Source: an uncultured Eggerthellaceae bacterium
GTDB taxonomy: Bacteria; Actinomycetota; Coriobacteriia; Coriobacteriales; Eggerthellaceae
Direction of reading: 5' to 3'
DNA: 64,000 nucleotides
Assembly: GCA_947566075.1 (NCBI GenBank)
Contig: CANOIM010000004.1
Coordinates: 62,001-126,000, forward strand
Positions 34,783 through 43,178 of the stretch are shown in pieces. The translations under genes were made by a program, and so were the position numbers. The notes beneath the pieces are model-generated. The model worked only from the letters and a program-made list of their open reading frames with translations, was not told the origin of the DNA and did no database searches. Positions within the stretch are counted from its first letter, which is position 1; each line of letters opens with the position of its first letter.

Positions 34783-35808
34783 TTAGCAGATGCGCGGCAG
34801 CTGCTCTCCCACCAGCATATCTAAGATGCGCGTGCCTCCGAAAGCGGTACGGAGGAGCACCCGCGGATGGCCATCAGGCTGCACCGCTTGAGCCTGGCCG
34901 ATCATGCATGCATCCTGGCCATAGGGAGAGGTGCGCATGGCTGCCAAGGCTGCTTCGGCCTGGTCTTGGGGCACTGCGCAGACCATCTTTCCCTCATTCG
35001 CCACCTGGAGCACATCGTACCCGAGCATCTCGCAGGCCCCGGCAACGGCGCTCTTCACGGGAACCTTATCCTCTTCTATGAGGATCTCCACGCCGGATTG
35101 GTCAGCCAGCTCATTCAGGGTGGATGCTAGGCCACCTCGGGTAGGGTCACGGAAGCAACGCACCCCAGGGGCCGCAGCCAACACGGCCGCTATCATCCCA
35201 TTCAAGGGGGCTGCGTCCGATTCGATATCCGCCGAGAAGCCGAGACCCTCCCTGCAGCTCATGATGGTGATGCCGTGATCGCCCAGCGTGCCGCTCACGA
35301 GGATGGCGTCTCCCGGGCGGATGTTCGCCCCCGACAGGTTCACGCCTTCAGGCACGAAGCCGATGCCGCTCGTGTTGATGAAGACACCATCACCATGGCC
35401 TCGGTTCACCACCTTCGTGTCCCCGGTCACGATGCGCACCCCCGCCTCTTTCGCCACCTTCGCCATGGACGCGCAGATCCGGCGCAAGTCCTCCATGGGA
35501 AGGCCTTCCTCAAGGATGAACCCGCAGGTGAGGTAGGCAGGCACAGCCCCGGACGTGGCCACATCGTTCACGGTGCCGCAAACAGCCAGGTGCCCGATAT
35601 CTCCACCCGGGAAGAACAGGGGTGACACGACGAAGGAATCCGTGGAACAGGCGATGCGCTCTCCCGGCTTCGGCGTGGGAAGCACGGCGGCATCATTGCC
35701 CTCAAGGAGCTCATCGGTCCCGTAGGCTTCGAAGAACACTTCATCGATGATGCGCTTCATCATAGAGCCACCGCTGCCGTGGCCCAGCATCACCGTCTCA
35801 TCTGCCAT
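34783..35808 (-). CDS. hypE: hydrogenase maturation factor HypE
   Basis: HypE dehydrates a carbamoyl group on its C-terminal cysteine to make the cyanide ligands of [NiFe] hydrogenase. The 341-residue protein opens with MLGHGSGGSMMKRIIDEVF, has the PurM-like ATP-binding fold (GDTKVVNRGHGDGVFINTSGIG) and ends PRIC with the required Cys. It is the last gene of the minus-strand set with nikR; hypA-D and the hydrogenase itself are not in the window. Confidence 0.95.
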   Translation of the reverse strand: MADETVMLGHGSGGSMMKRIIDEVFFEAYGTDELLEGNDAAVLPTPKPGERIACSTDSFVVSPLFFPGGDIGHLAVCGTVNDVATSGAVPAYLTCGFILEEGLPMEDLRRICASMAKVAKEAGVRIVTGDTKVVNRGHGDGVFINTSGIGFVPEGVNLSGANIRPGDAILVSGTLGDHGITIMSCREGLGFSADIESDAAPLNGMIAAVLAAAPGVRCFRDPTRGGLASTLNELADQSGVEILIEEDKVPVKSAVAGACEMLGYDVLQVANEGKMVCAVPQDQAEAALAAMRTSPYGQDACMIGQAQAVQPDGHPRVLLRTAFGGTRILDMLVGEQLPRIC

Positions 35809-35857
35809 ATCCGCTCCTCTTCTTCGCTGCTAGGAATAGGCTGGGCTCCTGTCGGAC

Positions 35858-36403
35858 TCAGCCGACGGAAGCCAGCACCAGCTTGCCGTTGCGCACGCCC
35901 TTGGTGCCCAGGATCATGTTCGCCACCGTTTGGATGAGCTCCGTTTCCCCACGCAGCACGATGACCTCAAGGCAGGTATGGTGGTCCACATGAACATGCA
36001 TGGTGGAGACCACGTTGTCGAAGTAATCATGCTGGATGGTATGGAGCTTGTCATTCAGGTCTGAGGAATGGTGATCATAGACGATGGTGAGCGTGCCCAT
36101 CACGATGGTCCCCGGTATGGCAGAGCGCTCCTCTACCAGCGCTTCGCGAACCAGATCACGGATGACCTCGCTGCGATTCTTGGCTAATCCGCGCCGAGCC
36201 ACCAGTTGGTCGAAATCCATCAGCAGGTCTTCGGGCATGGCCACAGAGAACCGCATGAGATCGTTGGTCTTAGGGCGCTTCTTGAGGTGGTCAGCGGTCT
36301 TGTCTGACAACACAGGACGACCGCCGTTAGACCCCTGGCCCTGGTCTGAGGAGCCGGTGACCTGGAACCGCTGCTGGGCTTGATCTGTCTTCGGGTGGGG
36401 CAC
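35858..36403 (-). CDS. nikR: NikR-family nickel-responsive regulator with N-terminal extension
   Basis: A ribbon-helix-helix DNA-binding part (MRFSVAMPEDLLMDFDQLVARRGLAKNRSEVIRDLVREAL) is followed by an ACT-like nickel-binding domain with MHVHVDHHTCLEVIVLRG, which supplies the His/His/Cys ligands. From the GTG at 36403 the protein has 181 residues, about 50 more than usual, and the extra part is polar and low in complexity. ATG at 36256 would give a normal-length NikR but has no ribosome site; the GTG lies four bases after the preceding stop, which suits coupling. Nickel control fits the hypE gene downstream. Confidence 0.88.
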   Translation of the reverse strand: MPHPKTDQAQQRFQVTGSSDQGQGSNGGRPVLSDKTADHLKKRPKTNDLMRFSVAMPEDLLMDFDQLVARRGLAKNRSEVIRDLVREALVEERSAIPGTIVMGTLTIVYDHHSSDLNDKLHTIQHDYFDNVVSTMHVHVDHHTCLEVIVLRGETELIQTVANMILGTKGVRNGKLVLASVG

Positions 36404-36406
36404 AGG

Positions 36407-36661
36407 CTAGACCAGGTTCACTTCAACGCCACCCGCGGCTTCAGCATCATCTTCTATGGCATCCTTCGCCTCATCCAGCAGGGCGCGCACATCATCCATC
36501 ATGGACTGAGCAGCATGGAGCTTGCGCCCCACCGTCTCATAGCCTGCATCCTCCGCCGTGTGGGCAAGGTTGTGCATCTGACGACGGCTCACCTTGCACA
36601 GGTCGTCTATCATCTCGATCATCGTCTCAAGCTGGCCGGTGTTGACCCCGTTCGTGCACAT
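36407..36661 (-). CDS. 84-residue helical protein of the nikR-hypE operon
   Basis: A small acidic protein, MCTNGVNTGQLETMIEMIDDLCKVSRRQMHNLAHTAEDAG..., that looks fully helical and ends in an acidic stretch. GGGAGGAG lies six bases before the ATG. It is the first gene of the nikR-hypE unit, so a link with nickel or hydrogenase is likely, but the family is not recognised. Cys2 and Cys22, with His30, His34 and His49, could bind metal. Confidence 0.7.
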   Translation of the reverse strand: MCTNGVNTGQLETMIEMIDDLCKVSRRQMHNLAHTAEDAGYETVGRKLHAAQSMMDDVRALLDEAKDAIEDDAEAAGGVEVNLV

Positions 36662-36739
36662 GGGCTTCTCCTCCCGTTGCTCTTTGCATTCTTGCTATCA
36701 TGCTCTCAGCTATCCCTCTTCAGGCAGCTAGGAAGCAGT

Positions 36740-37198
36740 GTGAACAGTAAGCAGAATGGTAACATCTACGGCTTCAATGCCGCAAGCGCACTGAAGGCCT
36801 ATGGATCCTTCGCGAAGGGCACGCCGAACAGCACCCTAGCGGTGCTCTCTGCCCAGAATCTCTCCGATGCTGCAACCACCGCTCTTGCGAACTCGGCGAA
36901 GCGGCTGGGCTTCGGCACCGATATCCTCTGGATCACCATCACAGCTGATGGCGAAGGCGCCTTGGGGGCAACAGATCTGCGCAAGCTGCTCATCGGCTGT
37001 GATCCCGTTGCCCTGGTGGTCACCAGCGTTGAAAGCGGCCACCTGCTAGAGGAGGCCTTCGCAACCCCTTGCATGCCAGATGCGGTGAACCAGGTCTTCG
37101 GCCGGACCACCGTTGCCTTCACCAGCTTCGAAGCCATGCTCTCCCGTGCAGACGAGAAGCAAAAGGCCTGGTCATTGCTGAAGAAGCTCACCCACTGA
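36740..37198 (+). CDS. hypothetical protein, about 152 residues
   Basis: The GTG at 36740 with AGGA upstream gives a soluble alpha/beta-looking protein (FGTDILWITITADGEGALGATDLRKLLIGCDPVALVVTS) with alternating strands and helices, as in a Rossmann-like fold. No family is recognised. It is divergent from the nikR operon, with 78 bp between the starts. The same frame is open further upstream, but that part overlaps the nikR operon and has poor composition. Confidence 0.6.
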   Translation: MNSKQNGNIYGFNAASALKAYGSFAKGTPNSTLAVLSAQNLSDAATTALANSAKRLGFGTDILWITITADGEGALGATDLRKLLIGCDPVALVVTSVESGHLLEEAFATPCMPDAVNQVFGRTTVAFTSFEAMLSRADEKQKAWSLLKKLTH

Positions 37199-37236
37199 AC
37201 CTAACTCTCTACGAACATTTGTATGTTCTGTGAAGA

Positions 37237-37263
37237 TTAGCACTCAAGACTTGAGAGTGCTAA
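37237..37263. promoter_or_regulatory. CIRCE operator before hsp20
   Basis: TTAGCACTC-N9-GAGTGCTAA is a perfect match to CIRCE, the binding site of the HrcA repressor. It ends 126 bp before the hsp20 start. Its spacer and arm edges also form CTCAAG-A-CTTGAG, a second small palindrome. hrcA itself is not in the window. Confidence 0.95.
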
Positions 37264-37389
37264 TGCATCCGTGCATACTAGCTCCCGAAAGAAAACAGCA
37301 CCTTCGCTGACCGCCTTGTTCGATACGTTCAGATGCGAAACCGTGAGAGATGACCTTAAGCGAAGGATGCCCGCGAAAAGGAGAACAAC

Positions 37390-37908
37390 ATGCAGATGAT
37401 CATGCCGTACCGGCGCAGGCGCCGCCCCTCTTCCCTTGGCTTTCCCGCAGGTCCTATGATGGCCCAAGGGATGCACAAGTTCGATGCCGCTTCCATCATG
37501 AAGACGGACATCAGCCAGAACGAAGAGGGTTACCAGCTTTCCATGGAACTCCCCGGTTTCTCTAAAGAGGATGTTCAGCTTGAGCTCAAGGATGGCTACC
37601 TGATCGTGTCCGCTGAGATGAGCAGCCAGACCGAAGAGGCCCCCCAGGCGCAAGCCGAAGAGACCGCTTCCGCTGAGAGCCAGGTTGAGAGCTCTGACCA
37701 GAAGGAAGAGGCCGCTGAGCCCGCGCAGACCTGGGTCCGTCGTGAGCGTTTCTTCGGCAGCTGCCAGCGTTCCTTCTACATGGGCGAGGACATTGACGAA
37801 GAGCACATCTCCGCTAAGTTCGAGAATGGCCTTTTGAACGTCACTGTTCCGAAGCTGATCGTAGAGGAAGCCCCTGAGCAGAAGAAGCTCATTGAGATCC
37901 AGGGCTAA
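37390..37908 (+). CDS. small heat-shock protein (Hsp20) with acidic insertion
   Basis: A 172-residue alpha-crystallin protein that holds unfolding proteins. The domain is recognisable on both sides of an insertion: KTDISQNEEGYQLSMELPGFSKEDVQLELKDGYLIVSAEMS and RRERFFGSCQRSFYMGEDIDEEHISAKFENGLLNVTVPK. Between them about 35 residues rich in Glu, Gln, Ala and Ser (78-112) lengthen the loop. An Arg-rich N-terminus (YRRRRRPSS) is typical. AAGGAG stands six bases before the ATG, and CIRCE gives HrcA control. Confidence 0.94.
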   Translation: MQMIMPYRRRRRPSSLGFPAGPMMAQGMHKFDAASIMKTDISQNEEGYQLSMELPGFSKEDVQLELKDGYLIVSAEMSSQTEEAPQAQAEETASAESQVESSDQKEEAAEPAQTWVRRERFFGSCQRSFYMGEDIDEEHISAKFENGLLNVTVPKLIVEEAPEQKKLIEIQG

Positions 37909-37957
37909 GCCCTGAGCACCACTGATCCAACCATATCCAGGTACCCCCTTTCTCCTG

Positions 37958-37983
37958 AAGAGCCAGCCACTAGGCTGGCTCTT
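37958..37983. terminator. terminator between hsp20 and mtnN
   Basis: A perfect 11-bp stem, AAGAGCCAGCC/GGCTGGCTCTT, with a 4-nt ACTA loop lies between the convergent hsp20 and mtnN genes and can serve both strands. Confidence 0.8.
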
Positions 37984-38012
37984 CGCATATCAGACCCCCG
38001 GAAGAAGGTGGG

Positions 38013-38729
38013 TCAGCCCTTGAGCAGCTGACAGACAACGGCTGCGCAATCGTGGGCAGCCTGCTCTTCGAAGACGGGATAGTCTACGGCATCCGAGCCG
38101 TCGGCCTTATCAGAGATGGCACGGATGATGGCACAGGGAACGCCGTTCACCGCACAGACTTGAGCGATGGCCGCTCCCTCCATCTCACAGCCCACAGCTC
38201 CGAAGAGGCACGCGATGCGCTCCTTCTCTGAAGCGTCCCGCACGAAGCGGTCCGCCGAGGCGATGCGGCCCCGGTGCACCGCCGCTTTCGTGGACAAGCG
38301 TGCTGCCTGGATCAATTCATCCCCCAGAGCAGGATCCGTAGGGAACGCCACGGGCATGCCAGGTGTCTGTCCCGGCTCATAGCCCAGATTGCATACATCC
38401 ATGGCCCAATTGACCGTATCCGTGGCCACCACCAGATCCCCTATGTTCAGGGCAGCATCCAAAGAACCAGCTACCCCGGTGTTCACGATGGCATCAACCC
38501 TGAACCGGCTGATCAGCGCCTGAGTGCAGGCCGCTGCGTTCACCATCCCCACGCCGCATTGGACGATGACGCACTCTTCGCCGCCTATGGCCCCTTCCCA
38601 GAACTCCCTCCCCGCCCAAGAGGTGACAGCGGGCTTTTGAGGAACCATTTCATTGGCCATGGCCTGGTGAAGCAGACCTACCTCCACTTCCATGGCACCG
38701 ATGATGCCAACACGCTTGAACGAAGCCAT
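38013..38729 (-). CDS. mtnN: 5'-methylthioadenosine/S-adenosylhomocysteine nucleosidase
   Basis: Cleaves SAH and MTA (Pfs), the step that feeds LuxS. The 238-residue protein has GIIGAMEVEVGLL at the N-terminus, NTGVAGSLDAALNIGDLVVATD in the middle and MEGAAIAQVCAVNGVPCAIIRAISDKAD with the catalytic Asp near the end. It starts five bases after the luxS stop, so the two steps of the activated methyl cycle are cotranscribed. Confidence 0.95.
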   Translation of the reverse strand: MASFKRVGIIGAMEVEVGLLHQAMANEMVPQKPAVTSWAGREFWEGAIGGEECVIVQCGVGMVNAAACTQALISRFRVDAIVNTGVAGSLDAALNIGDLVVATDTVNWAMDVCNLGYEPGQTPGMPVAFPTDPALGDELIQAARLSTKAAVHRGRIASADRFVRDASEKERIACLFGAVGCEMEGAAIAQVCAVNGVPCAIIRAISDKADGSDAVDYPVFEEQAAHDCAAVVCQLLKG

Positions 38730-38734
38730 AGGGC

Positions 38735-39238
38735 CTAAACCCCTTGCCCCGCCGAAGCGGGATAGTGGCTGTGAGCGTCATCCAAGCATGTGAGCGTTTG
38801 GCTCAGATAGCGGTTCGCCCACCACTGCGCCTGGGCGAGGTCAGAGTCATGATAGTTGCCGCACTCCTCTGGAGTAGCTCCCGGCACCTCCCCTTCGAAA
38901 CCCTGGGCGAAGGCGAAGAAGCGCGCGATGAGCGGGGCGATCTCTTCCACGGACACATCCCCGAAGACCACCAGATAGAAGCCGGTCCTGCAGCCCATAG
39001 GTCCGAAGTAGATCACCCGGTCCTTCCATTCCGCATCGTTGCGCAGGAATGTTGCCCCCAAATGCTCCAAGGCGTGGACGGCGGCGGTGTCCATCACAGG
39101 CTCCCGATTAGGAGCCGTCATGCGCAGATCAAAGGTGGTGGTCACGCAGCCAGAAACGGGATCTGCATCCTGACGGGACAGATAGACGCCGGGCTCTAAC
39201 AGCCGATGGTCTACGGTGAAGCTTGCTATCTTCTCCAT
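38735..39238 (-). CDS. luxS: S-ribosylhomocysteine lyase
   Basis: Converts S-ribosylhomocysteine to homocysteine and DPD, the precursor of autoinducer 2. The metal motif is AVHALEHLGAT (HXXEH), followed by GPMGCRTGFYLV and the second metal site ECGNYHDSDL. ATG at 39238 is chosen, with GGAG seven bases upstream; 167 residues is the normal length. It forms an operon with mtnN. Confidence 0.95.
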   Translation of the reverse strand: MEKIASFTVDHRLLEPGVYLSRQDADPVSGCVTTTFDLRMTAPNREPVMDTAAVHALEHLGATFLRNDAEWKDRVIYFGPMGCRTGFYLVVFGDVSVEEIAPLIARFFAFAQGFEGEVPGATPEECGNYHDSDLAQAQWWANRYLSQTLTCLDDAHSHYPASAGQGV

Positions 39239-39343
39239 GGGAGGTCTCCTCATCTGCAAGAGGCGGTATATTCACTGATTATATCCTGGGTAATGGGGGT
39301 AAAATGTGACCATCGTCCTTCTAATAGCGATAAGGAGACCAAG

Positions 39344-40500
39344 ATGGTCGAGAACACGAACCCTGAGCCCCAGAACCAACCAGAAGCCCAGGGTGCGCCC
39401 CAATCTCAGCAGCCCCAAACCGCTGCTGCTCAACCGGCTCAGTCAGCCTCAGTCCAACCGGCTCCCACGCCGGAACCCCAACCTGCGGCAGCTCCTCAAC
39501 CTGAAGCTGCGCCCCAGGCACAGCCGGTCCCGCAGCCCGTGGCACCCGAAGCGGCACCAGGTCAAGCCGCTCAACCTGCAGCTGCACCCGTAGCGGCTCC
39601 CGCGGCCGTACCTGGCCAGCAGCCCATGGGCCAGCCCATGCAGGTACCCGCACCCCAGCCCAGTCCCACCAGCGCGCTGGTCTGCGGCATCTTGGCCATC
39701 GTCTTCTGCTTCATCCCCATCGTGGGCATCGTGCTGGGCATCGTTGCTATCGTGCTTGCCGGGAAGTACTTCAAGGCAGGCGGCACGCTGGGCCAGGGTA
39801 AAGCCGGACGCATCTGCGGCATCGTGGGCATCGTGCTGTCCGTCATCATGATCATCGTCAACTTCATCTTGGTCTTCACGGCGCTCACCGTGCTTGATGA
39901 CTATGACACCTCTAGCCGTTATACCAGCACCACCACCGAGCAAACCCAGCGCTCCACCCCCTCTGCCATAGCCACCGATGAGATAGAGGAGGCTATGGTA
40001 TCTGCAGCCAACGCCAAGCTTGACCTTCTCAAGCAGAAAGACCCTGCCACGGTTCAAGCCATCCAGGCCATGGCCGAGGCCACCTTCTCTGAGAGCTTCG
40101 ACAGCCTAGAAGAGGGCATCACCATGGAAGACTGCGGCATCGTGCCCAGCGTCTATGTGGACATGCTGCTGACCGGCTTTGATTATGAGCCCTCAACAGC
40201 CTCTTCGCTGATGCCGAAGAGACTGGCGCCGAAGGCAGGGCCAGCTATGACATCACCTGCAAGTCGCTCTCTGATGCCATGGATGCTGCCCTTGACACCC
40301 TTGCCGAAGATGACACCTTCTATAAGCTCCCCTTGGATGAGCAGAAGCTCGCGCTGGGTGCCATCATCATGAGCAGTGTGGAAGATGCACCTGTGGTAGA
40401 TGACGAATACCTGAGCCTTGATCTCACCTATGATGGCACTGCTTGGGTGGTTGATCCTGAGAGCTGGGACGAGGAACTGGAATACTTCTTCGGGTTCTAA
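39344..40500 (+). pseudogene. DUF4190-type membrane protein split by a frameshift
   Basis: AAGGAG six bases before the ATG at 39344 starts a protein with a Pro/Gln/Ala-rich head (about 100 residues), then two TM helices of the DUF4190 type (SALVCGILAIVFCFIPIVGI, GRICGIVGIVLSVIMIIVNFIL) and an extracellular domain. Near 40187-40195 the frame changes: after GFDYE the original frame turns into Ser/Pro-rich nonsense ending at 40372, while the next frame continues sensibly (LNSLFADAEETGAEGRASYD...) to FFGF at 40500. A one-base loss or a sequence error explains it. The C-terminal domain resembles the lipoprotein at 55725 in general style (tests with EEAM, LT YDG TAWVVDPES-like endings). Confidence 0.75.
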
Positions 40501-40534
40501 CCTCCCGTCTTGATACCAACCCGCTTTGCTTCTC

Positions 40535-40560
40535 ACGGCTGCAGCTTCGGTTGCAGCCGT
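40535..40560 (+). terminator. terminator after the DUF4190-type gene
   Basis: ACGGCTGCA/TGCAGCCGT forms a perfect 9-bp stem with an 8-nt loop. TCGCTTTTCT follows, so a U-rich tail is present. It lies 35 bp after the stop at 40500. Confidence 0.75.
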
Positions 40561-40645
40561 TCGCTTTTCTACAGCATCTTTCGAGCGCAGCCTACCGTTC
40601 GCGGAGCATTTCACCCCCAACCCTTCAACGATTCTCTGACAGATC

Positions 40646-40670
40646 AAAGATGACCTGATCGGTCGTCTTT
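40646..40670. promoter_or_regulatory. palindrome before the radical SAM gene
   Basis: AAAGATGACC-TGATC-GGTCGTCTTT has 10-bp arms with a single mismatch and lies 76 bp before the radical SAM start. It looks like an operator for a dimeric regulator; no regulator gene is adjacent. Confidence 0.5.
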
Positions 40671-40745
40671 ACTGTGGAAGAATCCCCTAAAAGCTCACAG
40701 GAGGGCAGCAGACCCTCAGAGAGGAACAGGGGTAAGGGGATACCA

Positions 40746-42269
40746 ATGAAAGCCATGGATCTTGCCAAGCGCGCTGCAGCTAACAGGCTCGTAGATTTCC
40801 TTTGCGCTGATCCCAAGCGCAATATGTCCAAGACCATGACAAGGATCAACCGGCTTTGCCCAAGCTCCCTCTTCCCTGCCCAACGCCAGGCATTCAGCCG
40901 CATCGTCAATGATCCTACCAACAATATGTACCAGCTGATCATGCGCACCATGAAACTGAATCCTGCTGTTCGCAATGATCTGATCAAGACGTTCTTGGTA
41001 GATGCTAACCTCATGGCCTGGGGCGTTCAGGAGAAGATGCGGGCCAAGTACCAATGCAACATCCCCTGGGCCATCCTGCTAGATCCTACCAGTGCCTGCA
41101 ACCTGCACTGCACGGGCTGCTGGGCAGCAGAATACGGTCATAAGCTCAACCTCACCTACAAGGAGATAGATTCCATCATCTGCCAAGGCAAGGCCTTGGG
41201 CGTGCATATCTATATCTATACCGGGGGTGAGCCCCTGGTGCGCAAGCATGACCTCATCCGCCTCTGCGAAGCCCACCCTGATTGCGCCTTCCTCTGCTTC
41301 ACCAATTCCACCCTTATAGATGAAGAGTTCTGTCAGGCCATGATCCGCGTGAAGAACTTCATTCCCGCCATCTCGGCCGAGGGGGATGAAGCCGCCACGG
41401 ATGGCCGCCGCGGTGAGGGCGTCTACCAGAAAGTGGATGCCGCCATGGATCTGCTGCAAAGCCATGGGCTACCCTTCGGCGTATCCATCTGCTACACCCA
41501 TGACAACGCTCCCTCCGTTGCCAGTGACGCTTACTTCGACTGGCTCATCAGCAAAGGTGCTCTGTTCGCCTGGATCTTCTCCTATATGCCCGTGGGTGTG
41601 GATGCGCCCACCAGCCTCATGCCAACCCCGGATGACCGTGAGCGCCTCTATCGGTTCAATCGTCATGTCCGTGCCACGAAACCCATCCTCACCCTGGATT
41701 TCCAGCACGATGGCGAATTCGTGGGAGGGTGCATCGCAGGTGGGAGGCGCTACCTGCACATCAATGCAGCCGGGGATGTGGAGCCCTGCGTCTTCATCCA
41801 TTATTCCAATGCGAACATCCGGGATATGTCGCTCTTGGATTGCCTGCGCTCCCCCATTTTCATGGCCTACTATGAGGAGCAGCCCTTCAATGACAACCTG
41901 TTGCGCCCCTGCCCCATGCTGGAGAATCCGGACTGTTTGGAAGCCATGGTAGAACGGACCGGTGCCCACTGCACAGACCTCCAGGCCCAGGAAAGCGCCC
42001 ATGAGCTAGCCGAGAAGTGTCGCCCTGCTGCCCGGGCATGGGCCCCGGTGGCAGAGCGCCTATGGACTGATGTCTCAGACCCGCGGGCAGCATTGCGCAA
42101 CCGCACCTGCTCAGGGTTGGCCGAAAGCGATCTGAATAAGCTTGACCAGCAAGGGCGCACCGTCCATGGGGCCTTCGACCCAGAGCGTCCGCTGGATAAG
42201 TATGCCCTCTTAGGAGCCGAACGTCCTCAACAGCAGCCACGTTCTGACGAACGCGCGAAGGTGGCTTAA
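40746..42269 (+). CDS. radical SAM protein with SPASM-like C-terminal cysteines
   Basis: A 507-residue radical SAM enzyme. The cluster motif is CNLHCTGC (CX3CX2C) at about residue 118, followed by IYTGGEPLVRKHDL. A C-terminal region with GDVEPCVFIHYSN...LLRPCPMLENPDC resembles a SPASM-type auxiliary cluster site. The N-terminal 110 residues are helical and unusual for SPASM enzymes. ATG at 40746 has AAGGGG six bases upstream. No precursor peptide gene is visible beside it, so a peptide-maturase role is not shown. The substrate is unknown. Confidence 0.85.
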   Translation: MKAMDLAKRAAANRLVDFLCADPKRNMSKTMTRINRLCPSSLFPAQRQAFSRIVNDPTNNMYQLIMRTMKLNPAVRNDLIKTFLVDANLMAWGVQEKMRAKYQCNIPWAILLDPTSACNLHCTGCWAAEYGHKLNLTYKEIDSIICQGKALGVHIYIYTGGEPLVRKHDLIRLCEAHPDCAFLCFTNSTLIDEEFCQAMIRVKNFIPAISAEGDEAATDGRRGEGVYQKVDAAMDLLQSHGLPFGVSICYTHDNAPSVASDAYFDWLISKGALFAWIFSYMPVGVDAPTSLMPTPDDRERLYRFNRHVRATKPILTLDFQHDGEFVGGCIAGGRRYLHINAAGDVEPCVFIHYSNANIRDMSLLDCLRSPIFMAYYEEQPFNDNLLRPCPMLENPDCLEAMVERTGAHCTDLQAQESAHELAEKCRPAARAWAPVAERLWTDVSDPRAALRNRTCSGLAESDLNKLDQQGRTVHGAFDPERPLDKYALLGAERPQQQPRSDERAKVA

Positions 42270-42307
42270 GGCTGCTCCTCGGCTCTCTGAACGGGCCCGA
42301 ACAGGCG

Positions 42308-43174
42308 TCACAATCCCACGGTCATGTGGATCAGATAGAACTGGAAGCGCATGAGGAAGATGCCCGCCAGCATGAGCCCCGCAGAGGTCACGGGTATCCA
42401 AAGGGGCGCTTCGCCCTTCCAAGCCACTGCCTTGAGAGCCAGAAGCCATCCTGCCGCTCCCAAGATGCCGAAGAGGCCCGTCATCAAGCCAAAGGCGGGA
42501 GCCAGATCAGCGGCAGAGGTGAGCGCATTCTGCAGCTCCGGCAGCGCTGCGTTCCAGAGCAGGTAAGCAGTGAGAGCTCCCAGGAAAGCCAGGGCAGCAA
42601 GGATGAGATAACCGAACCCGAGTCGGTGCCCTTCGGTGAAGAACCCTGCGAACCGAAAGCCGCAGAGGGCCAGGAGCGCGCCTCCCGCGAACGCACCTAA
42701 CCAGATGGTCACCGGAGTGAAGAGGGAATTCCACGTGAGGATGGTCCCCGCATCGTAGGCCAGGGCGATGGCACCTGTGAACACCAAACCGAAGACCGAG
42801 ATGATGGCCGCTATAATGCGCCGCAGCATCACGCGGGGCTTGCCCTCAGAGAAAGCGGACAACCAGAAGACACCCGCAGCCCCCAAGAAGACCACACCCC
42901 AGACCACCTCATTGGAAAGCGGGCTGCGGCCGAAACCGGTGATGACGTAGAGCGCATTCGCCGGGTTGCCCAAATGCGTAGCCGAGGCCACCAACCCCAC
43001 CATGGCCACCACGATGGGAATGCAGAGGAACCGGTCTAGGCGCACGCGAGACGCCGTCTCCATCTCCTGGCCTTTCACGATGAGCGGAAGCGTCATCAGC
43101 CCATAGGCCACCGCCCCGGCGGGACCGAGCGTGGTGAAGAGGACCAGGGTTATCTCAGAGAGGGCGGTTTCCAT
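42308..43174 (-). CDS. DmsC-type membrane anchor, second copy (module 2)
   Basis: A 288-residue protein with eight hydrophobic helices beginning METALSEITLVLFTTLGPAGAVAYG. It is a paralogue of the anchor at 43823 (MASALAELPLALFSTLAPMGAGAF), with the same NPLNAF/NPANALY-like segment after helix 2 (HLGNPANALYVITGFGRSPLSNE). DmsC anchors pass electrons from menaquinol to the DmsB subunit. It is the last gene of the module, four bases after the chaperone gene. Confidence 0.88.
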   Translation of the reverse strand: METALSEITLVLFTTLGPAGAVAYGLMTLPLIVKGQEMETASRVRLDRFLCIPIVVAMVGLVASATHLGNPANALYVITGFGRSPLSNEVVWGVVFLGAAGVFWLSAFSEGKPRVMLRRIIAAIISVFGLVFTGAIALAYDAGTILTWNSLFTPVTIWLGAFAGGALLALCGFRFAGFFTEGHRLGFGYLILAALAFLGALTAYLLWNAALPELQNALTSAADLAPAFGLMTGLFGILGAAGWLLALKAVAWKGEAPLWIPVTSAGLMLAGIFLMRFQFYLIHMTVGL

Positions 43175-43178
43175 GGCT

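Noticed and set aside
36380..36739. N-terminal extension of the gene at 36740
   Set aside because: This part lies opposite the nikR operon and has poor composition; the GTG at 36740 with AGGA upstream is the better start.
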